Origin: Euglena gracilis
Taxonomy: Eukaryota > Euglenida > Euglenophyceae > Euglenales
Reading direction: 5' to 3'
NCBI GenBank assembly: GCA_039621445.1
Contig: CP154956.1
Span: 95,608,406 to 95,672,405, forward strand
Length of the DNA stretch: 64,000 bases
Within the stretch, counting starts at the first letter, position 1. Every line of letters begins with the position of its first letter. Under the pieces are notes generated by a model. The model ran no database searches, was not told where the DNA came from, and saw only the letters and a program-made list of their open reading frames with translations. Shown here piece by piece: positions 32,990-44,319 of this stretch. Both the position numbers and the translations under genes were made by a program.

Positions 32990-34012
32990 CTCTAATTTTA
33001 AGGCTTTCTAAAGATTTCCATTAAAATTCCCTCTCCTAGGGCGCCCATGGTTTGGTTGTGCAAGGAGAGAGATTGAGTGATGCTAGGTATTCCCAAATGG
33101 TGATTTTGGGTTTATTTAGCACATTTTAAGCTTTTTATGCATTTTTCCTTTGGTTTTAAGGGAAAATATTGGATTTGGTGAGAGCGCATCGTCAAGCGCT
33201 TGGAACAGAATTTTAAGAGATTGGCGCCTGAGTTCCTGGAGTTTTTGCAGGGGTTTGCAAAGCTCAATAATGATGGAATTCAGCATAATTTATCAAAATC
33301 AAGGGGGTAAACCTTGATTTTGACCTGGGTTGGTTGATTTTGATGCAATGGGCAAGGATTTGGGATTTGAGAGCGCTTACGAATCAGCGCACTCAATCCT
33401 AAATTTAACTGCCCATCAAGGGCATCAAAATCATTTTCTTTTCACAGGGTTTTCCTCTTTACCTGTTGCACCATTGTACTTGTTGTGGCAATTGCATCCA
33501 ATTACAATCAAGTATTGAATTTGGAATTTCAATTGCAAATGGAAGATCAACAAAACAATCAATCATTTGAAGAAGGTGAGGTTTGTCTTCCCCCCACCTC
33601 ATCTGTGGGAAAAGGGGCAGGGGGGTGGGACTCTTCAACTCAGGCAACCACTGCCAAATTTCACCCCAAAACCCCCTTTTTGGCCCAGAAACTGTGAGAA
33701 ATGACACCCAGGGGGGGGGGTGTTGGCTCTCACTGGTTCAACTGAGCAGGGAGGGGTTGAAACCCCAAAGACACCCCCCTTGGAGATCCCAGTGACACCC
33801 CCCTCAGGGGTCGGGGAGGGTCCACTGGGAAGTTTCTCCTTGGAAATGATGGCCCAGTTTCGGCCACAGGGGGGTGCAGAATAGGAAAAAATTTCCGACA
33901 CAAGTCGGCTCGAGGAGCCAAAAAACGATCCTACGCCGGAAACTGGCCCGGGGCGGGGGTTTCCGCTTCACCCCAGTGCTGCCGGGGGACATGGCAGCAC
34001 GGGTGTGAAACA
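32917..34012 (+). repeat. chromovirus LTR B (shared middle LTR)
   Basis: 1096 bp. It acts as the 3' LTR of body 1 (preceded by a polypurine tract) and the 5' LTR of body 2 (followed by a primer site). It shares several small variants with LTR C against LTR A. The second base triplet reads GAACTT where A and C have GACCTT, which spoils the first hairpin pair. Confidence 0.88.
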
Positions 34013-34025
34013 TGGTAAGCAGAGG
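34013..34025 (+). other. primer-binding site, chromovirus body 2
   Basis: TGGTAAGCAGAGG immediately after LTR B, identical to body 1 and near-complementary to the initiator tRNA-Met 3' end. Confidence 0.75.
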
Positions 34026-34115
34026 TTGATCCTTCAGCCTTCAGTCGGAAATTTTGGGTTGGAAATCCCTGCTCAGAATGTTTTCTTTGATAATCAGCCA
34101 ATGGCCTAATCTCAG

Positions 34116-36095
34116 ATGGTAAATCTGACGATTGGAGTTTCGGGGCACAGGGAGTTGGGACCCGAAACCAGTTTGGCTGAACTCAGAACCCCCACAAATA
34201 TGGGACAGATGTTGGAATTTCAGGGTGGGGATGGCCAGGTTGTCATTTCCAACCAACCGTGTTTTCCAGAGCCTTTTTCAGGGGTTTTGCCTTTGCAAAA
34301 TAAGGGGTACGGTTTTGTGCTGCCTGAGTTGCAACCTCTCCCAGACTTTTCATGGGTGCAAAATTTGGGGAATCTGCCATCATTACCCGCTTTTGCATTG
34401 CCTTTGCCTCCAGCTCAACCAGTTTCTTCAACACCAGCCCAAGAGCCGGTGGCACTTTTGCAGTTTTCCCAACCATCCCAGGTAGATGGGCTGGCGAAGG
34501 AAACGGGAAGTGCCTCGGCAGGGCAGGGGGGTGATAACCCCAGCCCAGTTTTCTTTGAAAAGCAAGCACAGGTCAATGTGCTGGGCTTAAATAACAATAA
34601 CTGGGACCGCAACGAGCGGGTCAGAGCAGAAGTCGAGGGGGCAGAGGAAAACCCGAAGGACCAGCCCAGCTCTACTTCTGCTCGACGACCCCAAACTCCA
34701 GCTTCATCACCAGGCAGTGATGAAGTTCAGCAAAAACGGCTGCACCGTGAGGTTGATCACGGTCAGCCAGCAGCCGCTGCAGCCCCCCAGCCTCCTCATA
34801 TTTTCATCGAGGGGGGTGAGGAGGAGGTCCAACCCCCGGCCTATGAAAATTCTGAAGCCACCCCCAGGGGGGGTTCACAAAATCAGGGATTTGAAGACCC
34901 CTGGGGGCAATTTTTACAAAGTAACAGAGACCTCCAGTGGACTGTGCAGCACCTGACTTTTCGGGTTTTGGCTTTGGAAAGAGCCAACGAAGAGTGGGTT
35001 CTGCAGCAGCAGCAGCAACAACCCCCCGCAGTCGACATCCACCTGGTGGAGCACATGGCTGCACGAATCGAAGAAACGGCCAGGGCTGACTGCCTCCATA
35101 TTTTTGAACTTTTTGAGAAAAAATGTGAGGCCCAGGTGCAAATTTCTGTGCAAAAAATTGACGCACAGGCACTTGAACTTTTTGTCGGGCAGGAAAAAAG
35201 TTTTGAGGAAAAACTGGCCCAGCAGTTTTCTTCGAGCCGTGATCAGTTTTTGGCCCTGAGGCAGGAATTTTTACGAATTTTGGACAGCCTGCCACAGGAA
35301 ATTTTTAAGCAGGTGCAAAATCAGGTGGCTGCCTTACCGATTAGGGATCTCATGCTTGAAAATTTTCAGCGGTTTGCTGAGAATTTTAAAGCCGCCCAGC
35401 CAGCTCAGGGGGGGGAGGCAGAAACTCTCCAGGAGCTGGCCGTTGTCGCTGCCAAAATCGTTGAAGTTCAAGCTGACCTGGTGTCGCTGCGAGGTACGGT
35501 CCAGGGCCAGGCTCAGCAGCTTCAGCAGTTCGCCGATTATGTTCGCCAGCTGGGTGAACAAAATTCAGCGATGAATACAGCCCTCCATGGTTTTGGTGGG
35601 GGTATTCAAAAACTGCACCAGAATATTTCATATGAAGTAGGGAAACGACACTCAGAAATACAAAAACTGCTGACGGATTGTCAGCAGAATTTTCAGAGTG
35701 TTAATCAGCAGATTTTTTCCCAGGAGAAAAAAATTGGTGGGCTGGTGGAGGAAATGAGGCAGGGACTTGCAAAAGTTGGGGGGAACACTTTCGAGTTACA
35801 GAAAGTGCTGCAGGATTTACAAAAGAATGGACCCGTACACCCAACTGCAGAACCGAGAGGGGTTTTGCAGAAAATTTCTGACATGTGGTGGCTGCGGCAG
35901 GGCAGCCAGCAGCCCCTACACCCAGTGGAGCTGCCACAGCCTGGGCAGCAGCTGGCCCAGCAGCCCGTCGTCCAGCTAGCCCAGCAGCCTGGCCAGCCAG
36001 CAGGCCAGCCGCAGCCTGCTCACGGGCTGCCAATGGGGCTGGGCCTGCCGTCGGCTGGACAGCAGCAGCCCCTGGGGCAGCCTCAGTCCAGCTGA
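34116..36095 (+). pseudogene. gag: Gag N-terminal two thirds, chromovirus body 2
   Basis: Starts at ATG 34116, about 90 nt after the primer site. Order: Pro/Gln-rich head; the segment missing from body 1 (VFFEKQAQVNVLGLNNNNWD onward); a Q run (VLQQQQQQPPAVD); a long predicted coiled coil; then a Pro/Gln-rich tract. The TGA at 36093-36095 is private to this copy (TCA in body 1). It is the best template for the family's Gag start. Confidence 0.85.
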
Positions 36096-36107
36096 CTGGC
36101 CAGCACG

Positions 36108-37340
36108 GTGCCCAGTGCTGACCCAGCTTTTTCAGATCAGATTATTTCTCATAATAAATCTGCAGTTTCAAACATTTCCCCTCCCTTAGTCATTGAGGGG
36201 GGATTTGTTTTGGAGGACATGCAAGACACGGCAGTGGTTTCTTCTGTGTCATTGTGTGTCCCCCCACATGTTTCCGCAGCCCCTGCTTTCTCGATTAGGC
36301 CCATCGGGACAGGGGGGGCTGCAGCCAACCCAGGTAACGGGTTGGGTTTTCCTTTTATTGGTGACCCAGTAGCTTTTGAAATTTTGCAGGGAGGTGCTAA
36401 GCCCTATTTTGATGAATCGGGCAGCATTTCCTGGCAAGATTTTGAAGTAGATTGGAATCTTTACTGGGACAGGTTGACATCAGGCAAACCGTATTCTGAT
36501 TTGCAAAAGCTGCAGGTTTTTGAGGCATGTTTAGGACCCAGATTAAGGGAGGAAATCAGGCTCTATCGGCTGAATGGAGCTAAGTTAAGTTACCCCACCA
36601 TATTGGCCCAATTCCAGAACCGTTATGCCTCGAGTAAGGGGCTAACGGCTCGGAAAATATGGCAGGAGGTAACTATGGTAAACGAAGGAAAAATTACCCG
36701 GGCTGACCTGCAAGAATTTTGGACTAAATTTCGCAGTGCCTGGCACCATGTTAAGGATGCCACAGCCGGGGAGGCTCGGCGATTATTTTTGGAAAGAATT
36801 CCTCCTTTTTTAAGCAACTTTTGCATAGAAGAGGAGGATAACCGAGCCCGTAAACAACTTATTGTCAGGCTCACAGGGATACCAAATCCCACGGTGGATG
36901 GGATTAAAAGGAGTGTGAGCCAGATCACTGGGGGGATTGATCCACGGAAGGTGGTTATCAAAAACCCTGGTGCCATTTGCCTTATTTATTTCAGTTCTTC
37001 GGAGGAGGCACTGAAATTAACAGCCGTAAATGGAAGGAAATTGCAGGGAATGGAAAATTTCCTCAACGCTGAATTGGTGGAACAACTAATGACCGTTGAG
37101 GAAATGTTTGCTTTTGCCGAGGGCAAGTTAGCTCTTCGGGAAAAGCAGGATTTGGCTTTGAATCAGCACCATTTTCCCAGATTATTCAGCAAATCGACAA
37201 CAAAAGGCTCAGGGAAAATACAGGTGTTGGAAAAAGGCCAAACCCCCCCCGGTGTCCCCAACATCCGTTTCAGCACCAGCAGCCGGGGGGCAGGGTCACA
37301 CCTCAAAATCTGCACCACAGCCAGCTCCAAAGGGAGATAA
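36108..37340 (+). pseudogene. gag: Gag capsid-like part, chromovirus body 2
   Basis: The same Gag frame resumes after the TGA, with the capsid-like domain (ISWQDFEVDWNLYWDRL) and the region up to KIQVLEKGQTPP. A C run at 37243-37250 has eight C where body 1 has seven, shifting the frame, so the last 30 codons of this ORF are not native. Confidence 0.82.
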
Positions 37341-37725
37341 GGGGCCAGCCCAGCCAGCCCCACGCGGCAGGTCCCCTTCTTCGACTTCACGGCCAGGTGC
37401 AGCTTCATGGTCGCGAACCCAAAGTCCAGCACCCCCAGCCCGGCAAGGCAAGGGGGGGCAGACCTGGACCCCGCAGGCATCGGGTAGGGGCAGGTCCCCA
37501 TATCCATGCTTCAACTGTGGGGAGTGCGGGCATTATTTTTATGAGTGTAACAAGCCGCTGAGTGAGGCCCTTGCTAAATCTAAGGAATTTTGGCAAAATA
37601 ATGGAAAAGGCAAGGGGCAGCCCAAGTGTAAAGGGCAGCCAGCCACTCAGCGAAATTCCTCGGGCAAGGGGGGTGCATGGTCAAAGGGGGGTGGGCCCAC
37701 CTCTTCTCCCCCTGGGGCCCAATAG
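37252..37725 (+). pseudogene. gag: Gag nucleocapsid part with zinc knuckle, chromovirus body 2
   Basis: The native frame continues beyond the C run: basic linker, zinc knuckle CFNCGECGHYFYEC (37507-37548), then a Gly/Lys-rich tail (GKGKGQPKCKGQP) that body 1 loses to its private TGA. It ends at TAG 37723-37725, the stop shared by both copies. Confidence 0.85.
37723..37725 (+). promoter_or_regulatory. candidate Gag-Pol readthrough UAG, body 2
   Basis: CAA TAG GGG AGC CAG, equivalent to 27659-27661 and in frame with both the upstream nucleocapsid and the downstream methyltransferase. One base differs downstream (GGC/AGC), so the site is kept although the surroundings have drifted. Confidence 0.55.
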
Positions 37726-37985
37726 GGGAGCCAGGGGCAGTTTGAGAAGGGGGGGGCTGCCCATGGCCGTGTCTCTCCCCCCTGTGAGGAAAACGGTGTA
37801 AATTCTTCTGATTCAAAAAACTGGGCTGTACAGGATTTTATGGCTGATTCAGGGTGTGGGGGAAAACATTCTATGGATCAGCCCCCCAGATTTTTGAATC
37901 GGACCCGATACTCCTGGAGGGAAGGAAAATGTTCAAGGGTTCCCGTTTTGCATTCAAACCTGCCACAACCCAACCCCCCACCATC

Positions 37986-39579
37986 AGCTCAGCGACCTCA
38001 GGCATGAGACTTATTCGCTGGCACGGGTTCAGTAGGGAGGCGGTTGGCAGAACGGGGGTATGAAGTTTTGTCAATTGAAAATGCTCCTTGGACGGACTAC
38101 CACCCCCACACAGACATTTTGACCTGGGACTACAGGCGATACCCGGTTGGATTTTTTGAGGTTATTGCCGCTAGTCCCCCCTGTAATATTTATTCCACGG
38201 CTTATAACCCCAGGCCAAGGGATTTCTCCCAGGCGGATGCCCTGGTGGAGAAAGCCCTGGAAATTATAAATTATTTTCAGCCAAAGTTGTGGTGGTTGGA
38301 GAACCCCCGCACTGGTCTTTTGCGAAATAGGGAGGTGGTGAAAAACCTGCCCTATATCGATATTGATTATCGCCAGTTTTCGGATTGGGGTTATAAAAAG
38401 CCCACACGTTTCTGGTGCTGCCCAGCCATTTCACAACTACGGTCGGTGTTGTGTGATGGCGAATCGTGTCCTAACCTGGTGATGGGGGACAATGGGCAGT
38501 TCCGGCACCGTGAATTGTTGGGGGGCAGAAAAATGAAGTTTACCCCCCGACAAAAAGGAAGGATACCCCCCCTGGTGATTGATTATCTCCTAAGTGCTGG
38601 GGATATTCTGGGGGGCCAGCCCAAAGAAATTTCCCAAAATTCCCAGGATTTTGAGGAATGGGAAATTCCAGACCGTTGTCGTCATTTGGCCAACACCTTG
38701 AAGGTTAATCAGGTGTTGCCCATTGAAAACGAGCTGCAACTTTTGATGTCATCACAGACGTATCTCCCTAACGGTGATACCAGGCAGTTCAAAGTTTTGG
38801 TGGACACGGGAGCCCAGGTGAACCTGGTCAAAAGGTCCGTCGTTCCAAAACATTTGGCCAGGTCACCGCGAATGCCAATTCGGCTGGTGGCTGCCAACGG
38901 CCAATGTGTTTTGGGGGGTGACCAGTGTATTAAGTTGGAGTTGTGTTTTCAACGCAGGGGTATGGGGCAGGGGGGCACCCAGGCCTTATACCTCGAAGGG
39001 GAATTCTACCTCGCGGATATTGAGGTAGATGCTATATTATCATTTCCATGGTTAGCCGAACATGGTTTGGGTGTGTTCCCACACCATAAGGCCCTGGTTT
39101 TTGACAATCCTAACCTGACTTTCTTGTACGGGTGGGATACAAGAAATCAGAAAAGGAAATCCCATAAGGGGAAGAAAAAACACAATTCACAAAAAAGAAT
39201 TGGGGTTGTGATTTCTGACTTCGGAGAATCCCCTGAAAACGCACCAACCACGGAGTCCCTTGAAAATGAAAAGGTGTGGTTGGATTTGCAAAAAATGAAT
39301 TTGCATCTGCCCTTGCAGGGCTTTGATATGCAACCAAAATTCCTTGGCAAGAAGGAATTGCATACCATAGCCAGGCATCTCACCGAATCGCCAGCCGAGG
39401 ACAAGGCAGTGAATGCCATAATCCAGGCTCGCGACTCGGGTGAGAAGGAGGACCCCAGGGTAGTGGCATTTCGGAACAGAATTTTTCAGGATTTTGAAGG
39501 GGAGGTGTTGGCTACGGAGGTACCCCCCGACCCTCCCGTTCGGGGACCTTATGGTTACGCCCAGATTCCTCTGAAGTAG
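37986..39579 (+). pseudogene. C5 methyltransferase-like domain fused to aspartic protease, chromovirus body 2
   Basis: Motif I is DLFAGTGSVG (38008-38037), one codon after a private TGA (38005-38007; TTA in body 1). The domain then runs without interruption through SPPC, ENP and KKPTRFW into the protease (VLVDTGAQVNLV) and the start of the RT region. This copy therefore shows directly that the methyltransferase and Pol are one polypeptide. The ORF ends at a private TAG, 39577-39579 (GAG in body 1). The protease region has small changes (LCFQRRGMG against LGFQRKVMG). Confidence 0.83.
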
Positions 39580-39609
39580 GGGGCTGTACCCACAAGGCAA
39601 AAACCCTTT

Positions 39610-41277
39610 GTGTTACACGGTGAAAGATTTGAAGCTCACAAAAAGGTCACCCAGGAATGGTGGGACCGGAAATTTGTTGAGCGATTGCCCAAGGGAACAG
39701 TTTCGGAATGGCTGTCCGTAACATTTGGTGTGCCGAAAAAAGGAGGCGAATGGAGGGGAGTGGTAGACATGCGGGGGCCTAACAGTCAAACTAGGCGTGT
39801 GTCCTACCCCCTTCCCGTAATTGAAGACCTCCTTGTAAAACAAGGTGGAAACATGATGTTTTCCATCTTGGATTTACGGCAGGCTTTCCACCAACAGCCG
39901 TTGGACCCGGAAAGCCGGCCCATCACATGTTGCAGTACCCCCCTTGGTCTTTTTCAGTGGAGCGTTAATGTGATGGGCCTAACAAATGCAAGCCAGCAGT
40001 TTCAGCAAATGATGGAGGATCGCCTCTTCCCGGTGGGGGACGTGGCTGATCCTTACATCGATGATATTTTGGTTGGAACTCGAGTGGGTCCTGGTGAGGA
40101 TTTACTCGCAGCACATGACAAGGATTTGCGAAGAGTCCTTGAAGTTTTACGAAAAGACAGATTTGTAGCCGACAAAAGAAAATGCCGTCTTTTCGTAAAA
40201 GAAGTTGAGTTTTGTGGCCATGTTCTGGGTGGTGGGGTGAGAAAACCATCCCCTGGAAAGCTGATGGCCATTGAAAAATGGGAGCTACCCCAAACAATCA
40301 CGGGTCTACGTGCTTTTTTGGGGTTCACAAATTATTACAGCTCCTATGTGAAGGATTACGCCCACATTGTCGCTTGCCTTCAAGATAAGCTCAAAGTTTC
40401 TCGAGTGGACGGCAAGAAGGGTTCCAAGAAAAGGATTTCTTGGGAACCATCCGACATTGAGGCATTTGAAAAAATTAAATCACTGTTGTGCAGTGAATTA
40501 ATTTTACAACACGTTAAGCCAGACAAACCATTTGTTTTAAGAGTGGATGCCAGCCAGTATGCGGTTGGTGCCACCCTTGAACAATTGGTTGGGGAGGATA
40601 GGGCTCCTACTCCTGAAGACGTACGGGCCAAGCGTACCGTGCCTGTCGCCTTCATGAGTAGGAAGCTGACGGGCAGCCAAAGAAACTGGGTACCTAGGGA
40701 ACAGGAGACTTATGCCATAATCCTAGCCTTACAAAAGTGGGAATCATGGATTGGGCTGCAGCCCGTCCTGGTTCTCACGGACCACAAGGCTCTAGAATCT
40801 TGGGCTAGAGATGTTCTAGACACACCAAGTGGTCCCATTGGGAGAAGGGCTAGGTGGCATCAAATCTTATCAAAATTTGACCTATCGGTTGGGTATATCC
40901 CGGGGCGGGAGAATACCATAGCCGATTTATTGTCAAGATGGGCTTACCCGGCCTCCCAAGCCTTGAAGGACATTTCAAGGCATGGGTCAGCCCTTGACAC
41001 CGAGGAAATGAGGGAAATCATTCAAACTGAAAAATTGGAAGAAGCAGAATGTATGTGGCTACGGTTGGTGGACCAACCAACCACAGCCATACATACATTC
41101 GTGGAGTCACCACACGGGGTGGTGCTACCACGGGGTCCGGGGACGCGGGTGGACGGTGCACACGACCGGGGGATAGGAAGTCAGAACCACTTGGAGGAAC
41201 AAAACCCCAGGGATTGGGTTCAACCTCCACCCCCAAGGGAGAAAAAGGAAAACATGTTTCATTCTCAACTCGGTTGA
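39610..41277 (+). pseudogene. pol: Reverse transcriptase and RNase H, chromovirus body 2
   Basis: Continues Pol after the private TAG. It retains the RT motifs (FSILDLRQAFHQ and YIDDILVG) and RNase H (VLRVDASQYAVGATLEQ, LVLTDHKALE, GRENTIADLLSRW). It stays in the native frame slightly further than body 1 (AIHTFVESPHGVVLPRG), then loses it at one extra base near 41190 (AACCACTTGG against AACCCTTGG). Two residues are missing near 40395 (KLKVSRVDG against KLQVFSRVDG). Confidence 0.88.
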
Positions 41278-42356
41278 CGAGTTTGGGAATGAGACAAGTC
41301 TTGTGGAGGAGGTCCAAGAGCCAAGGGGGGAATTTTCCATTGACACCCACTTCTATACCAGCTTCACCAACGACGCCAACCCCTGAACCTGCTGCTGCGG
41401 CTACCACTGAGGTACCTGGGGCAGACCGAGAATCACCTGTGTTGTCTTCAGGTGGTTTGAGTGGTGAGGGGGGGGAAGCCACTTCTACAACCAATTCCTC
41501 ACCCATCCCCCCTGGTTCTGTTTGGGATTTATCGTGGAAGGAGGAATATTTAAAATGTCCCCGTTGGTCACCAATTTTTCAGGCTACCCAGGATTCAAAG
41601 GTGCCGTGGCCTGAAAATGTCAAGGTTTTTGGTGACAAAATGTTTTTCGAGGAGAGGCTTTGTGTGCCCAAATCTCTCCAAGAAAAACTCATTCGGGATC
41701 ACCACTCATACCAAGGGCATGTGGGATTCCCAAGACTATGGGAATGCATGTCCCTTAGGTATGATTGGGCTGATTCCTCACTCGCTCGAGAATTTGCTAA
41801 AGGAGTCATGGGCCTTTGTGGGACTTGCCAAGCGTGCCGAAGGCCGGCGAGTCTCAAGGGTTTAGTGGAATCTACACCCATACCCCCAGCCGTAATGTAT
41901 TCGGTGGCCCTTGACATGTTTAGCATGCCCCTCGTGGAGTGGGAAGGCAATTCCTACGACTCCATGCTTGTGTGTGTGGATCGTCACTCCGGTTGGATAG
42001 TGGCGATCCCCCACCTAGCAAAAGGATTTATGGGAGCCAAGGCAGCCAAGCAAATGCTGTTGCATGCTTGGCGACCTTTTGGTGTCCCTTCCATTATTAC
42101 TTCCGATCTGGGTTCACATTTTGTTGCCGGTTGGTGGCAGACAATGTGTGCCTTGATGGGAATTAGGCAAGCCTACTCCCAGGCCTACCACCACCAGGCG
42201 AATGGTAGGGCGGAGAGGGCTGGCCAACAAATAATGGAACGGCTTAAGAAAATTCAGGTTGAGGACAAGTTGAATTGGGTTGAAGCCCTCCCCCAAGCAC
42301 TAGACCGTATTCATGATACGCCGGGGGGGAGTGGTCTAAGCCCATTTCAAATCTAG
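41049..42356 (+). pseudogene. pol: Integrase, chromovirus body 2
   Basis: The native frame runs from about 41330 (PLTPTSIPASP) onward: HHCC zinc region, catalytic core with ALDMFSMPL, CVDRHSGWIVAIP, ITSDLGSHF and NGRAERAGQQ (intact D,D,E). It ends at TAG 42354-42356 where body 1 has TTG. The first 90 codons lie in a different frame from Pol because of the indels near 41190 and 41332. Confidence 0.87.
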
Positions 42357-42992
42357 TTCGGCAGACACCGTTCATTGGGTGGTTTACCTTATGAACCGTT
42401 AAGGGATTGTGAAGATGCCAGATCATTTTTCTCTCGGCAAAGAGAAATTGATTTGGTAGTGGCTGGCAAAATGAATAATTTGCATGCCAAGCAATGTGCT
42501 CGGGCCAACCGTGGTTAGGACGGTTGGGAGCCATTGGAGGTGGGGAATCTGGTGTGGTACCTGAGACCCCCCGATAGTGGCACAAAATTGGATTCCCGTT
42601 GGTTGGGCCCTTGCAAGGTTACCGCAAGGGAGGGACTTCACTCCTACCTAATTGAGGTTAAGCCGGGCTGTATTTTGAAGGCCCATCGCAAGGCTTTAAA
42701 GGTGTATGTGGAGGACCCCACATCTGATAAGCCTATCCCCCTATTTTTCCACCGGCGGACGGTACCTGAGGCGGAAGGTGCCCCAGATACCTGGTTAGTG
42801 GATAAAATCCTAAACCACAAATTCGTTAAGGGAAAAATGTTTTTCTTAACGAAGTGGCAAGGGTTTGAGGAGGCGAATTGGGAACCGGTGGAACATTTTT
42901 TCCAGGAGTACAATAGCGACGTAATAGCGTACTGCCTGGGAAAAGGGTTGCCGTTAGATGTCTCTAAGGATTTAAAGGCAACGGCAACCTGA
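42357..42992 (+). pseudogene. pol: Integrase C-terminus and complete chromodomain, chromovirus body 2
   Basis: The same frame as the integrase continues past TAG 42354 and another private TAG at about 42517. It then has an uninterrupted C-terminal region and the full chromodomain: DTWLVDKILNHKFVKGKMFF, KWQGFEEANWEPVEHFFQEY and a short tail ending at TGA 42990-42992. Chromodomains in this position are known from chromoviruses, where they direct integration to modified chromatin. The aromatic positions (F, W, W) are present. Confidence 0.87.
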
Positions 42993-43009
42993 AAAAGGGG
43001 GAAAGGGAG

Positions 43010-43807
43010 GTGAAAAGGGGCCTGGAGTGGTTGCCTGGGGAGGGGGAGGTCCCACCTTATGCCCCTTCACAGATGCAGGTGGACGTGCCAACGGAAAACC
43101 CCATAGAGGAGGAGGCGGCCCCCTCGGAGGAGGAGGAGGTCACCCCAGAACTGGAAAAGGCACTTCAGAAAAATGATGGGGGCAGTGCTTCTTCGTCATT
43201 TTTTGAGTTTTTATTTCCAGAACTCATCCATCAACCCTGTCCGGGTTTGGATGGGGTTCAAGCAACCGAAGGATTTTCGGATGCTTGGGACGCCATTTTC
43301 CGATATGCCCCTGAACCCCCGAGAACGGAAGTTCAGGTGGTTATCGAAAGTTTATATCCGGACATCCGAACGGCTAGGGAGAAACCAGCCGGGGATCCGT
43401 ATTTTAGTGTTTTGATGGGTGGAGAAGGACAATTACCATTTCATCCAACCCCGGATGGGGGCGGGATGAATTTGCCAACATCAAAAGGCAAAGCCCGCAT
43501 CGTCAAGCGAACTGTCGATGTGGATGGTTTTGCTTATGTGGCCATAAATGGATGGGTGCCGGTTTGGTTCCCATCCCGTGTACCCGATTGGATTGAAGTG
43601 ATGGGGGAAAATTCTCGGTGGCAAAACCACTGGAGGTGGGTCCGAGGATTTTACCTCGAACAAGCACAAAGGTCCCATGTGCTTGTTCATTTCCCAAATG
43701 CGGACATGGTGTGGGTCCATGTCGCATTATGGAAGGAACTCCGAGGTGAACGGTACCTCCTCCTGTGGTCGGAGGAGGCCGATTTCCTCAACGGGTACAT
43801 ATGTTAA
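43010..43807 (+). CDS. unrecognised 3' ORF 2 of chromovirus body 2
   Basis: An open frame of 265 codons; the first ATG is at 43073 (M-Q-V-D-V-P-T-E), giving 245 residues. The head is acidic (PIEEEAAPSEEEEVTPELEK). The rest is Trp-rich (NSRWQNHWRWVRGFYLEQAQ and VWVHVALWKEL). No signal peptide or membrane segment, so it does not look like an envelope protein. It starts just after the Pol stop in another frame and overlaps the next ORF. Its length and intactness beside a decayed pol suggest a real gene. Body 1 has lost it by deletion. I do not recognise the family. Confidence 0.6.
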   Translation: MKRGLEWLPGEGEVPPYAPSQMQVDVPTENPIEEEAAPSEEEEVTPELEKALQKNDGGSASSSFFEFLFPELIHQPCPGLDGVQATEGFSDAWDAIFRYAPEPPRTEVQVVIESLYPDIRTAREKPAGDPYFSVLMGGEGQLPFHPTPDGGGMNLPTSKGKARIVKRTVDVDGFAYVAINGWVPVWFPSRVPDWIEVMGENSRWQNHWRWVRGFYLEQAQRSHVLVHFPNADMVWVHVALWKELRGERYLLLWSEEADFLNGYIC

Positions 43808-43809
43808 TC

Positions 43810-44319
43810 TCACTCCTGGTTTGGAGTGAGAGAAGGGTAGGGAAGGGCCACTGTCTGCTCATCGGTACAGCCGAGCAGAACCCTTTTGTAAATAAAGGAC
43901 GGTTGGGGGAGGATTTCCCCCCTGCCACCTGCTGGTTTTGTGGCGACCTGGGCCACCGTAAGATGGATTGCCCCATACGCCCAGTCAAGGGCAAGGCCAA
44001 TCGGGGAATCCAGGTGGAAATGGGGAAGGAAATTGTGAGGCAGTACCACCGCACACACCCACCTCCCAAGCAAAGGGCGGAAGATGCACCGACATCAGCA
44101 AAGAAGCCCAAAAGCAACCCCGAACCCAAGCCCCCAGCTCAGCCCGCCTCCAAGTCCACAGCCCCTCCGGCCCCCCGCCGTCCCTGGGCTCCCAAGCCCA
44201 TACCTTACAAGGGGATCGTCAAGGGCACGGAGGAGTGGCAGTGTAAACAAAACCCCCCAAGCTGCAATCATTGCTGCCACACACATCAACCACCGTACCC
44301 CCCCCAACCGTACCCATAG
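43810..44319 (+). CDS. 3' ORF 3 with a second CCHC zinc knuckle, chromovirus body 2
   Basis: Frame open from about 43765 to TAG 44317-44319, with no ATG at its start. The upstream part overlaps ORF 2, so it may be the continuation of ORF 2 after a frameshift. It contains CWFCGDLGHRKMDC (C-x2-C-x4-H-x4-C) followed by a Lys-rich, then Pro/Ala-rich low-complexity tail. Together ORF 2 and ORF 3 resemble a second nucleic-acid-binding protein (domain plus knuckle) at the 3' end of the element. Confidence 0.55.
   Translation, partial: SLLVWSERRVGKGHCLLIGTAEQNPFVNKGRLGEDFPPATCWFCGDLGHRKMDCPIRPVKGKANRGIQVEMGKEIVRQYHRTHPPPKQRAEDAPTSAKKPKSNPEPKPPAQPASKSTAPPAPRRPWAPKPIPYKGIVKGTEEWQCKQNPPSCNHCCHTHQPPYPPQPYP

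Noticed and set aside
43010-44319. Envelope-like gene of a Gypsy retrovirus
   Set aside because: No signal peptide, fusion peptide or membrane segment; instead an acidic/Trp-rich domain and a CCHC knuckle.
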